Source: an uncultured Aquimarina sp.
GTDB lineage: Bacteria; Bacteroidota; Bacteroidia; Flavobacteriales; Flavobacteriaceae
DNA: 64,000 nt
Direction: 5' to 3'
NCBI GenBank assembly: GCA_947498455.1
Contig: CANMKK010000018.1
Span: 1 to 64,000, forward strand
This document shows positions 55,953-64,000 of the stretch, piece by piece. The translations under genes were made by a program, and so were the position numbers. The notes below the pieces were generated by a model. That model made no database searches and was not told the DNA's origin. It was given only the letters and a program-made list of their open reading frames with translations. The number at the start of each line of letters is the position of its first letter. Position 1 is the stretch's first letter.

Positions 55953-55992
55953 TAAAAGAGATTATAGCTTAAACAAGTTATAATCTCTTTTA
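55953..55992 (+). terminator. Terminator of the RDD gene
   Basis: A perfect 14-bp stem (55953-55966 with 55979-55992) encloses a 12-nt loop, and both arms end in A/T runs. It lies about 40 nt past the stop. Confidence 0.75.
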
Positions 55993-56132
55993 ATAGCAAA
56001 TAAGGGTTTTGTTAAAACACAACCTAAAATGATAAACACAATGGCTAAATAAGAGCTTATTTACATCAGATATTGCAGACTAATACCATTTCTCAAGCGA
56101 AATTACCATCTAAAATATTTATCTCTTTTTTT

Positions 56133-57962
56133 ATGAAAAGTTCTATTAACGTATTCCTTTTATTGTTTGTTATTTTATGCAATGTAAAAGGACTTACTCA
56201 AAATATCCAATTAAAGTCGAGATTGGAAAAAATTGAAATCCAGGAGGACGCTACTTTTATAAATGAAGTTACTGTTATATTTAAAAGAAGTGATGAACCA
56301 CGCCTCTATCCTATTTTCTATGATACCGAATTAGAACAAATATCTAATATTCGACTTTTTTCAAAAAAAGGAAAACGCTTAAAAAAGTTACCTTTAAAAA
56401 ATATTTATGAGGAAGACGTTAAGCTAGATTACATAACTAGCAAGATGGTTAAATCTGTTACGATTCCAGCGGATAAGGAAATACAGTTGACATATTCGGT
56501 CTCTTGTAAAGAATTAATGTATTTTTCAAGTCTGCCTTTCTTTTCTAACAATACAATAGATACTCTACAATATCAAATAAAAATTCCAAAAAAGTTTGAG
56601 TTAGCGCATAATACAATTTATAAAGATTCTTTATCTTTTTACGCGATAGACTCTACTAAAACTGCCACTAATGCTTTATGGAATATAAAAGTATCTCCAA
56701 AAAAAGTACAACCAGATCCATTGCAGTTTTTTGGAATTTATAAGAATATGAAAGTTCCATTAATGCGAACTATTGTAATGCCTCATTCTTATAAAAACCG
56801 ACCAACTGACTATTTCAATGATTGGTATTTTAAGCGTATAACTCCAAAAAAAGGTTTGAATGTTTTTGTAAAGCACAAAATAGACGAATTAACTATTAAC
56901 GTTACCGATCCATTAGAACTTATAAATATTATTTATAACTATGTAAAAAGTAATTTCAAATATGTTGCCATAGAAATTGGAATGGGTGCTTTTATTCCAT
57001 CACCCACTAATGAAGTATTTGTGAATAAGCAAGGTGATTGCAAAGATCTTTCAAATTTTTTAACCGAAGCATTAAAATATAAAGGTATTAAAAGCGATAT
57101 TGCTTTAGCAGCTACTTTTGACCATATCAGTGATTGTGATTTCCCTTCATTAAGTTCTGCCAATCATGTTATTAGCATCGCATATATAAATGGTGAAACC
57201 ATATTATTAGACCCTACCGATTCTATACATTTGGAAGGAACACCTGTACAAAGCTTACAAGGTCGTACTATATTAATAATAAACAATGAAAGAGGTTCTT
57301 TTTATCCAGTAAAGCGTTTTACCCCCCAACAAAATAAAATCTGTTATCAATTGAATTTAAAAATGGATTCAAATGACATGCTCCTAAAAGGGAAGTTTGA
57401 TATAGATTACAACGGTATATCAAGTAATTACTTAAGACGTGCTCTTAAGAGTGAAGGCAAAAAAGAGTTTGTATGTTTTGCTGAGATATTTTATGAAAAA
57501 GTTTTTGGAAATCAATCAATTTCAGATTTAACTGTAACAAACGAATCAAAAAAATTACATTTCGAAGGGAATATTTCTATTAATGGTAAAACTGTTAATG
57601 ATGGACAAAATAAATATTTATTTATTGATTTCTTACCAAGACTTATAGAAACGGAGAGTAGAGAGACATTAATAGAAGGCACTTATTTAGAAAGTCCCTT
57701 TCATAAAAAAGTACGTGCAAAAATAAAAATGGATGAACCTATTGAAGTTTTTAAACCTATTAAGTATACTTATCAAGGAGAAGAAATATCACTACAGGTA
57801 ACAATAAGAGCAATTTCAGATTCTGAAGTTCAATGTAATTATGATTTTATTTTTGATCATATATTTATTGAAAAAGAAAATATTGATAAAGCAAATGAAA
57901 TTTTAAAATCATTTAAAAAAATAATTAATGAGCCTATCGTTCTCAAAAAACAGAAAAACTAG
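56133..57962 (+). CDS. Exported DUF3857 / transglutaminase-like protein
   Basis: A 609-aa product from ATG 56133 (MKSSINVFLLLFVILCNVKG). The longer frame spoils the signal peptide. The N-terminal beta domain is of DUF3857 type, followed by a transglutaminase-like core with the Cys of KQGDCKDLSNFL, the His of SANHVISIAY and the Asp of LLDPTDS, so the triad is intact. Such proteins are periplasmic and may act as peptidases or cross-linkers; the substrate is unknown. It overlaps the next gene by 35 nt, which strongly suggests a paired function. Confidence 0.85.
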   Translation: MKSSINVFLLLFVILCNVKGLTQNIQLKSRLEKIEIQEDATFINEVTVIFKRSDEPRLYPIFYDTELEQISNIRLFSKKGKRLKKLPLKNIYEEDVKLDYITSKMVKSVTIPADKEIQLTYSVSCKELMYFSSLPFFSNNTIDTLQYQIKIPKKFELAHNTIYKDSLSFYAIDSTKTATNALWNIKVSPKKVQPDPLQFFGIYKNMKVPLMRTIVMPHSYKNRPTDYFNDWYFKRITPKKGLNVFVKHKIDELTINVTDPLELINIIYNYVKSNFKYVAIEIGMGAFIPSPTNEVFVNKQGDCKDLSNFLTEALKYKGIKSDIALAATFDHISDCDFPSLSSANHVISIAYINGETILLDPTDSIHLEGTPVQSLQGRTILIINNERGSFYPVKRFTPQQNKICYQLNLKMDSNDMLLKGKFDIDYNGISSNYLRRALKSEGKKEFVCFAEIFYEKVFGNQSISDLTVTNESKKLHFEGNISINGKTVNDGQNKYLFIDFLPRLIETESRETLIEGTYLESPFHKKVRAKIKMDEPIEVFKPIKYTYQGEEISLQVTIRAISDSEVQCNYDFIFDHIFIEKENIDKANEILKSFKKIINEPIVLKKQKN

Positions 57963-59958
57963 CCTAATTGCTATATGCTTATGTGTACTTTTTTATAGTT
58001 TTAAATCTATTATTAGCAACAAAATAAATGATCCTTTTTTAACACTTTGTAAAAATTCGGATGCTTATTTCTTACACTCATATAAAGATGTTTCATATGT
58101 AAAAAATTGGTCGAATTATACAAGATACATTTCTATAGATAACAAATTAGTAATAAACACTTCTAAAGGCATAGAAAATTATGCTTTTTTAAATTTAAAC
58201 GAATATGAGAGTAATCACATAGAAAAAATTAAAATCAGAACCCTAAAAGCAAACGGTTCTATTGTTGAACTAGATTCTAGTTTGGTATTTAATAGAAATT
58301 CTAAAAGTAAAAAATTTGGAGCTATTAATTATCCAATCCCTGGAGTAGAACCTGGTGATACAATTGAAACGTCTTACATATATTATGAAAATTTACGGGC
58401 TTCTGAGTTGATGGATTATGTAAATCTATATACAAATTTACCCAGTTTAAATTCACAATATACGATAAGAACAAATCCACCAGAATCAACAGTAAGATAT
58501 AAATTATATAATGATTTTCCTGAACCGGCCACTATTTATAATGACACCTTGATTTATTTACAATTTTCCATGGATAAAGTTAAAGGTCTCGTAGAGAATG
58601 AGCATAATTGTTTGTCCTGCGAGAAACCGTATTTGTATTATTCCTTAGAAAAAAAAGATAGTGAATTAAGAACCTGGAAAGATGTCTACAACGAAGAATT
58701 TAATTTCCTTACACAACCAATGTCATTAGATTATGATAAGTCTTCATATTATAAAAGATGGAAACGCAAAGTAATTGGAACTGCCAAAGATAGTTCTAAG
58801 TTCTACAAGTTTAATTTATTGCATACAGAGGTATTGCTTAATTTTGCGATAGAACCTATCCATAAAAAAGAATTTACAAAGTCTAGTGGTTATTTTTTGA
58901 AAGAAAAAAGATTTGACCCATTTAGTATCCGAAGGTTTTACAGACAAGTATTAGAAGACTTAGAGATTGAATATTGGGCTGTATTTGGTAGAACAAAACA
59001 TTTAGGCCCTATCGACAAATATTATATTAGAAGAGGTGAGTTTGACCACATGTTTTTTGCCTTTGAAAATGAAAAGGGAGCAGTTAAATTTTTATATCCA
59101 CACGAAGACTTTTATAAGTATCAAATTGATGAAATTCCAACATCTTTATACAGTACTGATGCCATTTTGGTTAAACCATATTTAAAGAAAAAAAAGAGGC
59201 GAAAAGACAAATTTATAGCTAGAGATTTAAAATTAGCAACAGTTGATTCCGTATTTATTTCAGAAGTTAATTTACCGGGGATGGATTCAAATCATAATTA
59301 TATTAATCAAACGATTTCTGGCAAAGTAGATATTGAAGAAAAGAAAACCACTTTTAGGTATAGATTTAAAGTCTCTGGAGGATTGTCTACTGAATTACGG
59401 AGTTTTTATGATATGTTAAATCAAAATAAAGAAGTGAGTGACTTTTACGATGCATTATCCGAGTTTGAAGGTCGTGATAACACTATTCAGATTGATACTG
59501 TTAAAAGTAGAAAACAATATAGAAAAAAACCTTTTGCTTATAATATGAATGGCGAGGGTACTTTAAATAATGTCGTTACATTTATCAATGATAGTTTGAT
59601 CAGTATTTCTATAGACAAATTGATTATACATAATCAGTTAGAAACCAACAATAATTCTTCTGAATTGAATTACTATCTCGATTATAGTTACTCAGACTTT
59701 TTCTTGTTTTATATAGACTTCCCAAGACCTATAGAAATCTTAGGTCTTCAAAATGGAAATGTAGATTTTAAAACAGATTTTGGTGAATATTTTTTTAATT
59801 TAGAAAAAAGTCAAAACAACCAACTTAAATTACAGTCAAACTATAAAATTTTAAACAATTTAATCCCAAAAGAAAAACTTACAGAATTAAGGTTACTTAA
59901 TGAGCAAATTAAAAATGCAAAAAGTAAGCGATTGATCATTAAATTAAAAAAAGCGTAA
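57928..59958 (+). CDS. Exported DUF3857 protein without transglutaminase core
   Basis: This 676-aa protein has an N-terminal hydrophobic segment (about 12-28, SLIAICLCVLFYSFKSI). A DUF3857-like beta region follows (NYAFLNLNEYESNHIEKIKI, GVEPGDTIETSYIYYENL). The region corresponding to the transglutaminase triad is not recognisable. It may be a structural partner of the preceding triad-bearing protein, with which its gene overlaps. The C-terminal part (about 430-670) is beta-rich with no known motif. Confidence 0.75.
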   Translation: MSLSFSKNRKTSLIAICLCVLFYSFKSIISNKINDPFLTLCKNSDAYFLHSYKDVSYVKNWSNYTRYISIDNKLVINTSKGIENYAFLNLNEYESNHIEKIKIRTLKANGSIVELDSSLVFNRNSKSKKFGAINYPIPGVEPGDTIETSYIYYENLRASELMDYVNLYTNLPSLNSQYTIRTNPPESTVRYKLYNDFPEPATIYNDTLIYLQFSMDKVKGLVENEHNCLSCEKPYLYYSLEKKDSELRTWKDVYNEEFNFLTQPMSLDYDKSSYYKRWKRKVIGTAKDSSKFYKFNLLHTEVLLNFAIEPIHKKEFTKSSGYFLKEKRFDPFSIRRFYRQVLEDLEIEYWAVFGRTKHLGPIDKYYIRRGEFDHMFFAFENEKGAVKFLYPHEDFYKYQIDEIPTSLYSTDAILVKPYLKKKKRRKDKFIARDLKLATVDSVFISEVNLPGMDSNHNYINQTISGKVDIEEKKTTFRYRFKVSGGLSTELRSFYDMLNQNKEVSDFYDALSEFEGRDNTIQIDTVKSRKQYRKKPFAYNMNGEGTLNNVVTFINDSLISISIDKLIIHNQLETNNNSSELNYYLDYSYSDFFLFYIDFPRPIEILGLQNGNVDFKTDFGEYFFNLEKSQNNQLKLQSNYKILNNLIPKEKLTELRLLNEQIKNAKSKRLIIKLKKA

Positions 59959-60368
59959 TAGCATTTAACTTGCATAATAAAACTACATTAATTATTGATC
60001 TATATTAGTATAAACGTAAGTAAACACTGGTATAACCAGATATAAAAACAACTTGTTTTTTTGCTTAAAATGAAAACAATGGTAAACCCCGATAGATTTC
60101 TAACAACTATCGGGGTTAGTATAATCACCTTAAATCAGTGATACTTTATTTTGGATTTTATATCCCAATAGAAAGAACTTTTTTCAAGCTGTATTATATA
60201 TAGTTTTTTTGACTAACAAATGAAACACTTCCGTTTTCCTAGGTAAACTTTTAGTAAACTACAATAGATAATTTACAAAAGCACACGGTTTATTTTCTAC
60301 AAAAACGGATGTAATTTCGGACTAATCATATTTAACCAAATAGCATATAATAAAAGATGATGATTTTT
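59959..60368. other. Convergent intergenic region
   Basis: AT-rich DNA between convergent genes. It contains the hairpin at 60085-60117 and nothing else recognised. Confidence 0.4.
60085..60117. terminator. Hairpin between convergent genes
   Basis: A perfect 11-bp stem, AACCCCGATAG (60085-60095) with CTATCGGGGTT (60107-60117), 11-nt loop. There is no strong U run on either side, so termination is inferred from location. Confidence 0.55.
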
Positions 60369-61964
60369 TTATAATAAAACATTAAGATTTAATCGCATTC
60401 CATTAAAATAGTTTAATGTTTCACCTTTTTTCTCATAAGGACTAGGAGGAGTAGATATCCCACAGAATACCCTCAATGCTTCTGCACTTAGCCATTCGAA
60501 TTTATGCAAATTAGCAGAAATATAAAACCGCTTTTTTCTTGAGTCATATGTTCTAAGACTTGATGTAGGCACTGAATAGATTACATTGGCATCTATGCGC
60601 ATAGCAGACCTTAAGAACAATGGCCAATCTCCTTTTTCGATAAAAAGGTCATCTATAGAAAGAAGAGGGGTATTCTTAGTTATTCCTGCTCCGAAGTCTC
60701 CAAAATCGCCATTTTTAGCTTTTTCTAAATTAAATGTAAAATTCATTTTTTGGGCATTACCACTAGTAAAACGGAACTTATTATGCTCAAAATGGTTTGC
60801 ATTACTTGCTGTATGGGTTACATAAAATCGTATATCCGGCAATGAATATGAATAACTATGTCCCATATTATATGCTAACTCGAAGGTATCTATAGGATTT
60901 AATGCTTTTAGTTTTAGGCCAAAACTTTGTGACCCAGAATAACTAGCTCCGCCATCTCCTCCTCCATTAGAAGGAGAATACATTTCCAGATACATATCTT
61001 TCTCTGCATAACTTTCTAACTCTATTTTATGAAGTACATCATATATATATTGACGTAGCATACAACCTAAGCCGTATCTCCTAGAAGTCACCTCAGACAA
61101 ATGTGCTAAACTTTGTACTCCAACGCCTGCTTCGTGTATGGTTTCTACAAAAAATCTTTCATCAGAGCTTGGTGCTCCATTTTTTCTACCACGTGCTAGC
61201 TTAAAAATATGCTTATACTTATACTCATTTTCGGTGGCATATCTAATTACCGTTTGATACGCATAATCACTTAATGAAGAAGCTTTTTTACTAGGGTTAC
61301 CTGATTTATTTTGATATTTAATATAGATCTTATCAATTTCCGTAGTAATATAACTTAGGCTTTCTTTGGTAGAAGTTGTTTTAACTTTTTCATTAGAGTC
61401 ATTTAAATTTTGTGAGCTATTCGTTAAATCTAATTTCAATAAATCTAGCTCTTCAGCACTTAGGTGTAGTTCATTTTTTGCGTAGTCAAGAACAAAACTG
61501 TTGAATTTTTCATTGTCCTCTGTTATAGAAGTTTTTTTAGTAGTTTCTTTCTGATTTATGGGGAAAATACTGGTAGTTCTTCCGTGTTCCGGATCAATAT
61601 AGCTTATAAATAAACTTTTTTCATCTAAGGATGCTGCGGTAAATTCTGAGATTTGATCACTTGATGCATCCCCAATATATGCTATGGGTACTTCTTTTAT
61701 GATGTCTCTTAACAAGTCTCTATCCACAAAATCTTGTTCAGTCTCTGCTTGAATAATTAACTTATCATTACTACCTTTCTTTTCTTTTTTCCAATCATCT
61801 AAGGAAATGACTTTAACATCACTAGGGATAAAATCTTCAAGACGTTGCGAGTTTTCTTGACCGGTTTCATCATTAGATATTTCGTTGATTACCGACTCTT
61901 CGGTACAAGCACTAAAAATTGATAATACAATAAATAGGTAAATGAAATTTTTAATTCTTTTCAT
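60369..61964 (-). CDS. Lipoprotein of unknown function, 531 aa
   Basis: The protein has a lipoprotein signal: MKRIKNFIYLFIVLSIFSAC, with FSAC as lipobox. The N-terminal region (about 25-180) contains SDVKVISLDDWKKEKKGSND-type charged segments. The C-terminal half has a Gly-rich patch (SNGGGDGGASYSGSQ) and long beta-like stretches. I recognise no family and see no T9SS sorting domain at the end. It stands alone with a divergent 746-bp gap upstream. Confidence 0.6.
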   Translation of the reverse strand: MKRIKNFIYLFIVLSIFSACTEESVINEISNDETGQENSQRLEDFIPSDVKVISLDDWKKEKKGSNDKLIIQAETEQDFVDRDLLRDIIKEVPIAYIGDASSDQISEFTAASLDEKSLFISYIDPEHGRTTSIFPINQKETTKKTSITEDNEKFNSFVLDYAKNELHLSAEELDLLKLDLTNSSQNLNDSNEKVKTTSTKESLSYITTEIDKIYIKYQNKSGNPSKKASSLSDYAYQTVIRYATENEYKYKHIFKLARGRKNGAPSSDERFFVETIHEAGVGVQSLAHLSEVTSRRYGLGCMLRQYIYDVLHKIELESYAEKDMYLEMYSPSNGGGDGGASYSGSQSFGLKLKALNPIDTFELAYNMGHSYSYSLPDIRFYVTHTASNANHFEHNKFRFTSGNAQKMNFTFNLEKAKNGDFGDFGAGITKNTPLLSIDDLFIEKGDWPLFLRSAMRIDANVIYSVPTSSLRTYDSRKKRFYISANLHKFEWLSAEALRVFCGISTPPSPYEKKGETLNYFNGMRLNLNVLL

Positions 61965-62247
61965 AATATTAATAAAATAAAAGTTAAAGGAGGGCGTCGC
62001 AAAAGTATTTTTTTAACATAATTTCGAGGTTTTAGTTTTTTAAATAAATGTTTACTAAAACGTAAATATTACCTAATACTTTTAAGAAAAAGTTATTTTT
62101 TCAAAAGCACAATAACTGATAAAACACTAACAAGCAGATTACTAAAAGACAAAGAAGTCGGAATAAATTTTAGTTTTAGAAAATTCTAAAATCAAAATTT
62201 AGGAACACAATATTTAAATACTCAGAAAAAGGAAAAAGCTATTAATC
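61965..62247. other. Upstream region of the 531-aa lipoprotein gene
   Basis: AT-rich DNA. A -7-like box was not confirmed. No gene is seen. Confidence 0.35.
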
Positions 62248-62287
62248 CCATTTGTCATTTGAATTTACCGTAATAAAATGTTTTTTA
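62248..62287 (+). repeat. Fragment of element A
   Basis: CCATTTGTCATTTGAATTTA continued by CCGTAATAAAATGTT matches the left 40 bp of element A (39518 and 20566 copies) and then stops. It is followed within 25 bp by a full element B. Confidence 0.65.
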
Positions 62288-62310
62288 TGAAAAATTCGAA
62301 ATCAAGGAGT

Positions 62311-62470
62311 TATACCAATTTGATTATAAAATATTTCAGATAAAACGAAGTTACTTTTTTGATTTATGCCGCTATGATTATTTTTCATAGCCTTAGCTAT
62401 GGGAAATATGATTAAGAAAATAAAACGAAAAATAAGCAAGTTTTAACCATAAGTATTATGGTTGGTATTA
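62311..62470 (-). repeat. Long copy of element B
   Basis: About 160 bp from TATACCAATTTGATTATAAA to GTTTTAACCATAAGTATTAT followed by GGTTGGTATTA. Read in reverse it has the same order as the 83-bp copy at 5600, with extra internal sequence (a CATAGCCTTAGCTATGGGAA hairpin region). The right end contains the perfect hairpin ACCATAA/TTATGGT. No coding frame. Confidence 0.65.
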
Positions 62471-62710
62471 GTAGAAGATTACAATATTTTTTGTAAATCA
62501 ATTGACTACTTCACTAGGTAATCATATTTACAAAGTAATAATTCAAAGCTTCTATTATATTTGCTATGGCATAAAAACTCTAGAAAAGAAAAAATATAAA
62601 GTCAATGAATAACTTTCAATAGTTTGGTAACTTTTTACACTACAGCAACACTTATAAGTAATAGCGCAAAACATTAAACACGTTATCAAATCATACAATA
62701 AAACTCACCA
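62471..62710. other. Upstream region of the AraC-type regulator
   Basis: AT-rich promoter region; no individual box could be assigned with confidence. Confidence 0.35.
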
Positions 62711-63856
62711 TTGATTTTAGTCACTATCCTTAATATTGCCATTTTTCAAGGAATTGTCCTTGGAATAATAATGTTAAAATCTCCTTTGTTCAAAAGCAAG
62801 GCTAATAAATACCTGGCATTTGCTATCTTTTCACTTTCCTTTTCCCTTCTTAACCTATTATTGGAAATCAATGATGTATATAACACTTTTCCGATTTTTA
62901 GGATTATTGACATTTTGGATTCTGTATTCCCTTTTCTAGTTTTTATTTGTCTATTTGTTGCAAATCAATTAAAGCCTCCAGTAAAAAACTCTAAATACCT
63001 GATTGCGCTATCTGTTCTTATGGGGTATTCCATTATCACCAGCGTTTTTAACGATCTTGAACTTATTACAGATGCTTACAATGATTCAACTTTATTTACA
63101 ATTATAATTGTTCTTTTAAACATCATACAATTTCTTTTATTTTTGGTTTTTATACCTGGAATTTTGATTTACACGTATTCTCTTATCGACTATTCAAAAG
63201 ATGTACAAGAGAAAAAATGGATCACATTATTATGGGTGCTTGTTACTGTATTATTATTCTCATGGTTAATAGCAATTCTTGTTGGTTTATTTTTTGATTA
63301 CGACCTCTCGTACTCCATGAAAATTATTTCTGTATTTGCAGCATTCCTAATCCACTGGACTGCTTACTTTGGTATTTTCAAATTTAGACTCGCCAAGGAC
63401 AAAGAAGAAATCAAATCACTAATTAATAAGCGAAAACCACATTATGAACTTTCCGTTATTACAGAAGTTAGTCAACCTAAAATAACTCCTATAAAAAAAG
63501 AAGACTCACTAACTAAAGAAAACCCATACTTTAAAAAGTTAGAAGATCTTTGCGAAAATCATCATATTTATAGAGATGGTACATTAGATCGGGAAAAAGT
63601 GGCAGAAATGCTAGGGATTAGTCCAGGATATGTCTCTCAACTCGTAAACACAATTACCGATAAAAACTTTGCCACATATATTAATCATTATCGTATAGAA
63701 GCTGTTAAAGATATAATCCTAGATGCAGAGTTCGAAAACTACAATCTTTTAACTATCGGATTAGAATGTGGTTTTTCTTCAAAGACTACGTTTCACAATT
63801 CTTTCAAAAAAATAACTGGCATGACTCCAAATGCCTATCGAAAAATGCATAAATAA
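62711..63856 (+). CDS. Membrane-bound AraC-family transcription regulator
   Basis: This 381-aa protein's N-terminal half has six or seven hydrophobic segments (for example VTILNIAIFQGIVLGIIML and LLWVLVTVLLFSWLIAIL), followed by a C-terminal AraC helix-turn-helix pair (about 275-380). Its motifs include LDREKVAEMLGISPGYVSQL and LTIGLECGFSSKTTFHNSFK, then ITGMTPNAYRK. It should sense a ligand or membrane state and act on DNA near the membrane. The start is TTG at 62711, the only start that keeps the first membrane segment. The next gene (63960) may be a target or partner. Confidence 0.85.
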   Translation: MILVTILNIAIFQGIVLGIIMLKSPLFKSKANKYLAFAIFSLSFSLLNLLLEINDVYNTFPIFRIIDILDSVFPFLVFICLFVANQLKPPVKNSKYLIALSVLMGYSIITSVFNDLELITDAYNDSTLFTIIIVLLNIIQFLLFLVFIPGILIYTYSLIDYSKDVQEKKWITLLWVLVTVLLFSWLIAILVGLFFDYDLSYSMKIISVFAAFLIHWTAYFGIFKFRLAKDKEEIKSLINKRKPHYELSVITEVSQPKITPIKKEDSLTKENPYFKKLEDLCENHHIYRDGTLDREKVAEMLGISPGYVSQLVNTITDKNFATYINHYRIEAVKDIILDAEFENYNLLTIGLECGFSSKTTFHNSFKKITGMTPNAYRKMHK

Positions 63857-63959
63857 GTACGGATTTGTTCGGATTAGAGGTATTGAAACCTTAAAACCTC
63901 ATACTTCATATAGGTTTGCAGAGAAATAATTACAAATAAGTTTCTTTAAAATCAAAAAT

Positions 63960-64000
63960 ATGAAAACTAGAACAGTGACTATAATTGCACTAATTTACAG
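63960..64000 (+). CDS. Start of a gene, probably exported protein (runs off the window)
   Basis: ATG at 63960 begins MKTRTVTIIALIY, the basic-then-hydrophobic start of a signal peptide, 104 nt after the regulator. Only 13 codons are in view. Confidence 0.45.
   Translation, partial: MKTRTVTIIALIY

Overview
The window looks like chromosomal DNA from a marine-type member of the Flavobacteriaceae (Bacteroidota). The evidence is AT-rich intergenic DNA, promoters with the Bacteroidota -7 box TAnnTTTG, proteins ending in type IX secretion (T9SS) sorting domains, GEVED-type adhesion modules, an OlsF-like fused acyltransferase, and CHAT/TPR and DUF3857 proteins. I cannot fix the genus from sequence alone. 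No rRNA, tRNA or CRISPR array was recognised.

Layout. 1-194: 5' end of an IS200-type transposase gene with its end hairpin. 339-6322 (- strand): a large TPR-CHAT caspase-like protein, a 21-bp-period degenerate repeat array, an unrecognised 233-aa protein and adenylylsulfate kinase. 6584-13165 (- strand): five genes that look like one oxidative pathway (FAD amine oxidase, a possible haem-binding barrel protein, the small subunit and GMC-type large subunit of an FAD dehydrogenase, and a VioB-type ferritin-like enzyme). 13628-31542 (- strand): three giant secreted metalloproteases (two M43, one M12B-like) built from shared GEVED, fibronectin III and Cys-rich modules. Two of them have nearly identical 3' DNA. 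32173-37547: a lipoprotein, a membrane protein, a D-2-hydroxyacid dehydrogenase overlapping an HD-type hydrolase gene with no standard start codon, a broken DUF4199 gene, and small DUF1801, VOC, DUF805 and TM2 proteins. 37641-39492: an arsenic operon (ArsR, DUF6428, GNAT, ArsC) with no efflux pump in view. 39757-44554: OlsF-like acyltransferase, aspartate kinase, GNAT protein and fructose-1,6-bisphosphatase. 44879-48095: a compact operon of a coiled-coil protein, a longin/roadblock-like protein, a Ras-like small GTPase and a soluble hybrid histidine kinase. 48126-53284: TerB-like protein, class V aminotransferase and Mfd. 53499-64000: a decayed region, lipoproteins, an RDD protein, two overlapping DUF3857 proteins, a lipoprotein of unknown function, and a membrane-bound AraC-type regulator followed by the start of another gene.

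The intergenic DNA carries several families of short interspersed elements with terminal inverted repeats (called A, B and D here). One copy of A sits in the loop of the terminator between arsC and olsF. The best candidates for undescribed biology are the GTPase/kinase operon, the five-gene oxidase cluster and the 21-bp array.
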